Assembly (NCBI RefSeq): GCF_007004725.1
Contig: NZ_ML660165.1
Span: 310,001 to 374,000, forward strand
Source: Aliikangiella coralliicola
GTDB taxonomy: Bacteria > Pseudomonadota > Gammaproteobacteria > Enterobacterales > Kangiellaceae
DNA: 64,000 nucleotides
Reading direction: 5' to 3'
Shown: piece after piece, positions 54,646-63,000 of the stretch
Layout: every line of letters begins with the position of its first letter
Position numbering within the stretch: the first letter of the stretch is position 1
Made by a program: the position numbers and the translations under genes
Notes under the pieces: model-generated
Databases searched by the model: none
What the model saw: the letters and a program-made list of their open reading frames with translations, nothing else
Told to the model about the DNA's origin: nothing

Positions 54646-54900
54646 TTATATTTTTACATCAAAAAGACTAATAGAACCATCTTGAATTACTATAAATGTT
54701 TCTATGTTTTGAGCTGAAGTAAATCTATACAATGATCCGCCGTCAGGTAATTCGCCTTGAATAAACACAACCTCTCCTTGTTTTGACAACCACATTACGA
54801 TTTCCTTTTCTTGCAACTCACTTACAAAGTTTTGTGCTTCATTTATTTGGCTTCGAAGATCTAAAACTTTCATATTTAACAAGGATAATGGGCCACCCAT
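54646..54900 (-). CDS. Small protein of unknown function
   Basis: 84 residues, cytoplasmic by appearance: an N-terminal helix (DLRSQINEAQNFVSELQEKEIVMWL) then beta strands (GEVVFIQGELPDGGSLYRF, IETFIVIQDGSISLFDV). An A/G-rich AGAAAG is the only ribosome-site candidate; an inner Met at 54873 is possible. Amphipathic patterns look real, but no family is recognised. Confidence 0.45.
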   Translation of the reverse strand: MGGPLSLLNMKVLDLRSQINEAQNFVSELQEKEIVMWLSKQGEVVFIQGELPDGGSLYRFTSAQNIETFIVIQDGSISLFDVKI

Positions 54901-55068
54901 TATTTTTCTTTCTGAAATTTTTTGCCCTTGAGGCAGTTTTAAAACAAGAAACCGAAATGCACTAAAGCACTTCTGGCTTCAATTTCCGCAAACACGATAA
55001 CATTATTTCACCCAAGCAGCAAAAAACAGTAGAATAGAACTGTTTGAAATATACTAAAGGAACTAACA

Positions 55069-55407
55069 TTGAAACTATTGAGAATAATCTGGCTTAGCGC
55101 ACTTTTATTAACATCCATGGAGGTAAGCGCCACATGGACCGCTCCAGTCGAGATTAAAACGGTCTATCTTCACACGCAACATGGCGGGTACGGCGTATTT
55201 ATTTTTTCAGATATGAGCGTAAACCCTGCTAAATGCTCGAATACGGCATACTATGTGATAAGTAAAACAAACAACGTGCTCTTCAACGAAATTTACTCGT
55301 TAATGCTGGCAAATTACACTACAGGTAAGAAGGTCAGAGTATGGCTTGATAACAGCACTTGCAGCCCGCATAACCATCCATTAATTATTCACGCTCGCAC
55401 TGAGTAA
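55069..55407 (+). CDS. Small exported protein of unknown function
   Basis: 112 residues with a signal peptide (IIWLSALLLTSMEVSA). The mature part is beta-rich and has two Cys (AKCSNT and STCSPH). The start is a TTG at 55069 with AAAGGAA 6-7 nt upstream; no ATG fits. It resembles several small exported beta-proteins of marine gammaproteobacteria in layout, but I cannot name a family. Confidence 0.68.
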   Translation: MKLLRIIWLSALLLTSMEVSATWTAPVEIKTVYLHTQHGGYGVFIFSDMSVNPAKCSNTAYYVISKTNNVLFNEIYSLMLANYTTGKKVRVWLDNSTCSPHNHPLIIHARTE

Positions 55408-55472
55408 TGATAACGGCGACTTATTTTCCGGTTTCCTCCGGATGAGTGGCCGCATGAATCTCTCGGAAGCAG

Positions 55473-55662
55473 AGGGTCAGATGAACTTGAAACTCAAATT
55501 CAAGAAAACTAGAGTTGCAACTAGTAGTGATTGAACACTTGGTTGCGGCTTGTTTAATCGATAACTGAACAAAAAATACATTTAAAATACTACAAAAACA
55601 AGGAGCAGAGATCTCTACTCTTGATACAGCCGCCACTCCTCTTTTCAAGTTCATCTGACCCT
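55473..55662. mobile_element. MITE-like non-coding element with 20-bp terminal inverted repeats
   Basis: A perfect 20-bp inverted repeat bounds 190 bp: left end 55473-55492 begins AGGGTCAGATG, right end 55643-55662 closes CATCTGACCCT. The ends carry the GGTCAG/CTGACC core seen in many gammaproteobacterial repeats mobilised by IS200-like (RAYT) transposases. The interior has further palindromes (AGTTGCAACT near 55512, AGAGATCTCT near 55607). Only a chance reading frame lies inside. AAGC occurs on both sides (55467-55470, 55663-55666), offset by 2 bp on the left, so a target duplication is not proven. Confidence 0.6.
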
Positions 55663-55716
55663 AAGCGATCCGAGCTAATGACAACCTAAAGAATACTATT
55701 TGGCTCTGCTGATTCC

Positions 55717-55947
55717 TCATTGGTCTCTTTTATATCTATGCAAAGCGATTTCAGCAGCTTCTGTTCGAGATATGCTTGGGTTAATACTTTGCTCATGGCG
55801 AAGAAGCCGTTCTAATTTCTCTCTATCTCCACGACAAGCACGTAACAAATCTTTTTCAAAATCACAAACTACAGCAGCCCTTTTAGCATTTCTTGAAAAA
55901 TACCAATACAATGTAACAGCCAAAGCTGCAAAAATAATTATGTGCAA
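55717..55947 (-). CDS. Small membrane-anchored protein
   Basis: 76 residues: one N-terminal membrane helix (IIIFAALAVTLYWYF), then a basic helical part (CRGDREKLERLLRHEQSINPSISRTEAAEIALHRYKRD). The start is a TTG at 55947 with AGGAG 7 nt upstream. It begins with the same MHIII residues as the next upstream gene, and the C-terminal helix resembles the small domain added to some toxin-cluster proteins. Function unknown. Confidence 0.55.
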   Translation of the reverse strand: MHIIIFAALAVTLYWYFSRNAKRAAVVCDFEKDLLRACRGDREKLERLLRHEQSINPSISRTEAAEIALHRYKRDQ

Positions 55948-56048
55948 ATTGATTCTCCTAACAACACTCTTTTTCTATTGTAAATTACGACAGTACACTA
56001 CGAGCCAGTCATTATCGATAATGCAGTGATTATCCGATTTTAAGTCTA

Positions 56049-56582
56049 TTACCATTTTTCTCTATGACTTTGTTTTGATATTAAAAGTTTTGAAACCGAA
56101 TTAATAAGCTGCTTCTGTTCAGGTGAAATTGCACTTTCAAGGCCCGCTATTTTTGTCATTAACTCAATTACAGATTCGCTTTGTTCAGGCGAAAACTTAT
56201 CCGCTGATGACGCTAACACTTTGTCAACATTTTTCAGAAAGTTATTTTCCGATTGAAGGAGGTAAGAGGATGAGGCAAACAGCTCCCTTGCCTTGTCATC
56301 TCCTAAATTAAATTCCTGAGAGAATATCCTCAATATTTCCGCTTTGTGCTCTTTGCTGATTTCACCTTCCAGCTTGGCAGTTCCCAAAAGAATCGCAGCC
56401 GCGGCATCCATCGGATTTTCTAAGGTGTAAAGCGGGTTTTGAGCGTGTAGTTTTCTCCATTTTCGTCTTCTGTTCCAGAGGAACGGATTGAGTGAGCTGA
56501 AAGAAAAACCTGACTGTTGTAAACTGTTCAAGGCCCACAACAGCCCGGCTAGTGCTGTTATGATGCCGATAATGATGTGCAT
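56049..56582 (-). CDS. Membrane-anchored TerB-like protein
   Basis: 177 residues. One N-terminal membrane helix (IIIGIITALAGLLWAL) precedes a basic segment, then a TerB-like all-helical domain (about 60-170): PMDAAAAILLGTAKLEGEISKEHKAEILRIFSQEF is the hallmark first helix pair with conserved acidic residues. TerB-like domains occur in membrane-associated stress and conflict systems. AAGGAG precedes the ATG. It lies 80 nt after the end of the putative immunity gene and reads the same way, so it may belong to the Rhs locus. Confidence 0.72.
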   Translation of the reverse strand: MHIIIGIITALAGLLWALNSLQQSGFSFSSLNPFLWNRRRKWRKLHAQNPLYTLENPMDAAAAILLGTAKLEGEISKEHKAEILRIFSQEFNLGDDKARELFASSSYLLQSENNFLKNVDKVLASSADKFSPEQSESVIELMTKIAGLESAISPEQKQLINSVSKLLISKQSHREKW

Positions 56583-56662
56583 TATTGCTCCTTTATTTTT
56601 TCCTTAAAATTATATTTCTTTATTCCGTTTTGAATACCTTGATTATCATCAAGACCACCTCG

Positions 56663-57016
56663 CTATATAGATTCAGCATCAAAGTTAAATTTATCGGGAG
56701 CGTTTAGAATCTCCTCCAAACAGTCGATAGTATGTTCTATCATAAACTCCATTTTATCTCTTCTTATATCATCTCTATAATAGAACACCCCATTAGCTGA
56801 TATAATTTCTAGCTGGTAACCATCAACAGTTAACCCCTTACAAATATCAATTGTTATAGACCGTTCAATATCAAACAAGTGAACACTATCGTTTTCATCA
56901 GATATTTTATCTATATAGCCTTTAATCACTTGGACGCTTGAAACAATTAATCCATTCTCACTATGTAAAAACTCACCAATCGAAGGAAGATGGAAATATA
57001 ATTTTATTTTTTTCAT
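56663..57016 (-). CDS. Candidate immunity protein for the Rhs deaminase toxin
   Basis: 117 residues, cytoplasmic, acidic, no signal peptide. The frame is open further upstream into the Rhs stop region, but AAAAGG directly after the Rhs stop serves the ATG at 57016. The gap from the Rhs stop is 11 nt. Position, size and charge match Rhs-linked immunity proteins. Sequence features are an alternating strand/helix pattern with a long C-terminal helix (MEFMIEHTIDCLEEILNAP). I recognise no immunity family such as SUKH with confidence. The immunity role is therefore inferred from context. Confidence 0.65.
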   Translation of the reverse strand: MKKIKLYFHLPSIGEFLHSENGLIVSSVQVIKGYIDKISDENDSVHLFDIERSITIDICKGLTVDGYQLEIISANGVFYYRDDIRRDKMEFMIEHTIDCLEEILNAPDKFNFDAESI

Positions 57017-57027
57017 TTTAAAACCTT

Positions 57028-60000
57028 TTATGGATGGAAGCCTGCCGTAGCACAAATACCGCAAGGAGGAATAGCGTCACCTAGCCTAGCAAAACCATTT
57101 TCGCCTTTACGAACTAAATAAGCAGCAGTCCATCGAATATGTTTAACACGCGATCCAGACCTAGTTAAATTACCAGCCGCCCTCCACTCAGCACACCTAC
57201 CCACGGTATTTCTGGTTCCGCAAGCATTTCGTTGCCCAATAGATAATCCAAACTTGCGCCCATGTGCCTGTAATCTTGCATTAGGTTTGGCGGGGCCATT
57301 TGTTGCGGCAGTACCACGTCCTCGTTTGATATCATAAGCTCCAGTAATAACAACAATTCTCCAAGGTTTAGCCCTGCGCTGCAATCTAGAATTAGGAATA
57401 GTCAGCACTTTCAACCTTATTTTAGCCTCGGCTTCAGCTCTTGCTTTAAGGTAATTACACTGTCTTTTCTTTTTACATGCCTTACTTAACAGTTTCAGCA
57501 ATTTCCCTGCCGTCGCACCTGCAACAGCAGATAGAAATGCCAAACCAACGTCTTTAGCAGTTACTTCCCCTTCACCTGCTGCGGCACTTTCCAAAACATT
57601 ATAGGTCGAAGTAGCAACTGAATAAATCGTAGCTGCTGTGTTTATAGCAGACAGCGCTTGTCCCAAGCTAAAGTTCCCAGTCGGGTCAATATTATTAACC
57701 GGGTCCACATTCGCATACAAATACTTGTGCAGCGTAATCGGGTCGAAATTTCTACCCATCCACGTATCTTGCTGAGTAAACCTCCCGACTCCCTGACTGT
57801 AATATCTCGCCCTCAAATAATACTGATTCAACGTTTCATCAAACTGCTCGCCGGTATACCGATAAGCATTCTCCGTATTCCCCGTTTGATTCAGCAGCTC
57901 ACCAAACGCCTCATAATCATAACTGTCTGTGACCACGCCCTGACTATCAGTCAGATTTCTGGTAGAGCCTAAGCCATCATAAAGATAAAAATAAGTCTCG
58001 CCCGCTAACGTCTGACTAATCAAATCATCACCATACACATAACGCTTGGTGACTGAATCACTTGAGTCAATCTCAGCAATCACTTGCGCATACTGTTGAT
58101 TGTTATCGACTAAATACTGAGTCGTCTCGAAGTTCACCGTCTGGCTCATTCGAATCCCATCAACATTGTATTGATAACTGGCGGTGGCTGAGCCATCACT
58201 AAACGACGTTAGTTTGTTCTGCGCATTGTAAGTGAAGGTTTTGGTGGTAGTGCCATTGCCCTCGGTTAGCGTATTACCATTCTCATCGTAACTGTAAGTC
58301 ACGCTGCCATTGGTTAACACGCGGTCATTATTATCAAAGGTGAATGTCTTTCTTGTACCATCGATCGTTTCTGCTAATCGATTCCCCACCTTGTCATACT
58401 CAAAGGTTGCTACGCGATTACCATTGACCGAATCGGTGATGGTTTCGCCCGTTAATCTGTACAGACTATCAAAGGTGTAAGCCATGCTACGACCATTGGA
58501 CTCATCAATCTTGGTACGTCTACCGGTGGCATGTAAGGTGTAATCAAACTGCTTAATCAAGGCCCCGGTGCCATCGTAATGTTGAACCCGAGTGAGGCGA
58601 TTAAGATTGTCGTACGCATAGGTTTGACTCGAACCATTTTGATAAGACACACTGGTTCTGTTGCCAACAGAATCATAACCATAAGTCGTGATGTTTCCTT
58701 CGCTATCCGTGAGCGAAGCCAATCGATTCAGCTCGTCATAGCTCAGAGTTTCGGTTTCAATATCACCATTAGCATAAGTGACTTTTAACTGCGTCTTATT
58801 ACCATTGAGGTCATACCCATACTCCAGCTTATCGCCATTGGGCTTAGTCTCACTTGACAGACGATTCATCACATCATAGGTATAAGTCCAAGTCCCCAAC
58901 GAACTCGTGGCAGTCAGTCGGTTACCACTCAGGTCATAGGTAAAACTTTCCACTGAATCGTCTTTGGCATAAGTTATCGAAGTCACTCGGTTGTTGGTAT
59001 CATACACATAAGTTGATAACTCACCGTTAAAGTCCGTGTGCGTGAGCATATTGCCAACCGAGTCATACGTGAAAGACTCCACCTGTCCAAGTGGTAAGGT
59101 ACGCGTTAATACTCTTCCCAACGCATCATAGCTCCAACTTGTAGTGCGCCCTTCTGCATCCGTTTGAGTCAGCTTGTTACCAGCCTCATCATAAGTGAAA
59201 CTGGTGACATTACCTTCCACATCCGTCACTGATAACAATCGACCCAAAGCATCATAAGCATAATTCGTGACAACACCCGCCTGGTCAGTCATTGAGGTTT
59301 TTCTGGCCAACGCATCGAAGCCGTCTGACATCGTTGAAGTATTCGCAAAGGTCGTTTGCGTTTTTCTGTCTAAACTATCATAGGTGTAACTTGTGATACG
59401 ATTCAGCGCATCCGTTTCACTGGTTAAGTTTCCATTAGCATCATAAGCAAATTGATGAATATTATTCAGTGCATTGGTCGTCTTAATTCTTCGACCGGCT
59501 AAATCATAATCATGCTCCGTTCGATTCCCTTTGGCATCAATTTCCGCCGTCACCTGACCCACCGCATCATACTCGGTTTGAGTGATTGAACCATCGGCAT
59601 AAGTCGTTTTGAACAAACGATTCAAGCCGTCATACTCAAAGCTGGTCACACGCCCTAACCGGTCTGTCTCAGTTAACAGGTTACCTTCTTTGTCATAGGT
59701 TTTGGTTGTTTTACTACCATCGGCAAATCGAGTTTCAGTCAAACGACCAAACGCATCATAATCATATTCCGTACGACGATTTAAACTATCCACCGTCGCT
59801 TTTTGATTGCCCACCAAGTCATATTCAACTGTTGAAATATTCCCCAACGCATCGGTGGTTTTAATCACTCGATTGCGTTTGTCATACTCATAAGTCGTCG
59901 TTTCATTGACAACACTTTCATCCGCCAGCGTTCGAGAACGGGTTTCCGTTAATACGTTGTTATTATCATCATAGGTAAATGTTGTCACCTCACCAAGCGG

Positions 60001-63000
60001 GTTGGTTTCAGTCAGCTTATTGCCTTCATCGTCATAGGTGTAGGTAGTTTCATTACCTAGCGCATCAGTGACCTTGGCGGGTAAACCTTGCGCATTAATA
60101 TCACTCCCCGTCACATTATCCTGTGGATCTTTTATCGATAATAAATTCCCCACCGCATCGTAAGTGTTAGTAAACACATGACCGGACTCATCACTCACTG
60201 TTAACTCTTGACCGCGTGAGTTATAAGTAAAGCTCACAGTTTCATCTAGCGCATTGGTCTGGGTGAGTTGATCATCATTGTCGTTATAGGTCGCGGTGCT
60301 CTTACGACCTAATGGATCCGTTTGGGATAACTGGTTTCCGTTGGTGTCAAAGGTGAAAGTTGTTACACCACTTAACGCATCAACCTGGCTGGTCACATTA
60401 CCTTCATCATCGTAATAAAGAACTGTAGTACGGCCCAAACGATCTGTGACAACAGACTGTCTGCCAGCCAGGTCATGATCAAATGAAGTTCTGTTACCGT
60501 CAGAGTCTTCCTGTGCAATCAGTCGACCATCATCGTTGTAAATGTTTTTAACGACTTTTCTGCCAAGCAGATCGGTAATATCGAGTAAACCGTGCGAATT
60601 GTTATAGGTAAAGTTCGTGGTGCTACCCAGCTCATCGGTAACCGACTTCAGGTTTCCGGTTGCGCTGTAGTCGTATTGAATAACATGACCATTGGGATCT
60701 GTAATTGATTTGATTCGACCGTTTGCATCACGATTAAACGTGACACTTTTTCCGCTCGAATGGACAATGCCCGAGTCGCTATAAGTTAGTGTATTACCAT
60801 TTGGATCAGTAACGGTTTCAATACCGAAGTATTGATCCAGTTTATAAACAAAACCTGTTCGAGTGGTCAACTGATATGATTTCGCATCAACCGCCGCAGT
60901 TTCGATAATATCTAACGCCAGGTTGCCGCCGTCGACATTAGTAAGATAGAGACTTTGACCATCTAAGCTCACAAGCTCAGAATCAGTACCATCTTTCGCC
61001 TCAAACTCCAGGTTAATATACCGACCTCCTAACAGAGTGCAATCAGGATGAGAAAGACTAACTAAGCCACCACTGACTGGTCGACCTTTGGCAACAAAAG
61101 TTTCTACATCACCGTCAGGTAAAGTAACAGTGACGAGCTTTTCACTGAATGAGGATGTACAACTACTCGGCAAACTGACCGATTGTCCGTCAATATTAAA
61201 TAAAGAATTCGAAGCATATTGGCGCCAACCTCTTGTGGGCTGACTCGACTCCTGAATTTTAACGTCTTGATAACCCACACTCCAGCCATAACCAAAATCA
61301 AGCGCCTTTGATTTTTGTCGACTATCATAAGTACGCGTAACCCTGATCGGAATACCCGCCAATGGAATAGACTTGTCTTCAAACGTGATGCTGAAGTTGC
61401 CGACCTTAAGATCGCCCGTCACCCTTAAAGTCACTGAATTAGTTGTCCATTGACCGTTAAGATCTTCTGCTTGAATTAGTATGTGATATAAACCATTCAA
61501 CAGCACAGATGGATCAAACTCTGCGACTGGAGCCTCAGTAATATTGTTACTGCCCGAAGCTAAGATTGTGGCATTTTCAAAATTTAACGACTCCCCTGCC
61601 TCAAACAACGCGACAAAATAGTTCGCCAAATTATCATCCTGAATACTTGCTACAATTTCTGTCAAACTGGTAATTTCAGCGTGCGAACCAGGTGAATGGA
61701 TAGTTACGATTGGTGGTGTAGTATCATCAGCGTCACCAACAGTAAAAAAGTAATTCTCTTCCACTGTTTGATTACCATCATTCGCAGATACCACCACATC
61801 ATAACGGCCTTTTGCAGTAGGTGTAAAAATTGCAACATCATCAATTATCGATTGAGAGACTCCGTCAACCGTAACTTCAATTTGCTTATCGCCGCTACCA
61901 CCACTCGCGGTAACATGAATTGAAACAGGCTGATCGATTAACGCGACTTTTGGAGTCACACTAACATCAATGTTTAATGGGAGGGGTTCGTCGTAGACAG
62001 TAATATTATAACTTTGTGCGACTTGATAAGTACTATCGTCAACCTGAAGTGTGACGGAGTGCTCTCCGACTTGTAGTAAACCTGGCGTCCAGGTGACCAA
62101 TCCATTAACGTCAACAGACAAATTATCTGGACCGCTAACAACATGGTAACTCAATAAATCTCCATCTTCATCAGGCGCATTAATTTGATAAGTGTAAACT
62201 TGATCAACAACACCAACAAAAGATGGCTCACTCGTTATTACTGGCGCATGATTTTGTTCATGCTGATTAACAAAAATCGAATAGTTTTGAAACGCACTGC
62301 CATTCTTACTATCAGCCACTTTAATTGACACAGCTTGTATTCCAGACTCTGCTTCAGATGGCGTCCAGGTAATTACTCCGCTGTTAGATTCTATCTGCAT
62401 ACTTTCAGGAGAATTTAACAGAGTGTAGGTTAATCCACTCCCTTCAGGATCATAAGCCTTTACTTCATATTGATAGAGTTGATCAACCCAGGCCGATAAC
62501 GGTGGTGTGCTTAACACCACTGGAAGCTGACTATCTCCAACATTTAATTGGTAAGTTTGAGTGGCTGCTCCACCTTTATCATCAAAAACCAAAATATCCA
62601 CTAAATGTACACCAACAGGTTCGCCAATTAGTGTCCAGGTTATTAGACCTGCAGTATTAATCAGCATTCCTTCAGGCGCAGCTCGTAATTGATAGGTTAG
62701 CGGATCGCCATTGATATCCGTAGCCACCACCTGGTATTGGTAAGTACCATTGATGGGAGCGTTAAAATCTGGCACGCTGGTAATTACTGGTCGGTCATTA
62801 TCAGTGTTGTTACTAACGACAGTGACAGTAACACCAAGCTCGTTACTCAATCCCTCATTATCTCTCGCAACAACAGAAAAATAATGTTCTCCAACTTGCG
62901 ATGTCATCGGCGTCCAGCTCACTTCGCCAGAGCTTGCATTGACAGTCATTCCCGCAGGCTCATCACGCAATTCATAAACAATTAAGTTATTATCACCATC

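Noticed and set aside
55421-55654. 77-codon minus-strand reading frame inside the inverted-repeat element
   Set aside because: Lies within the MITE-like element, no ribosome site and no protein-like pattern.
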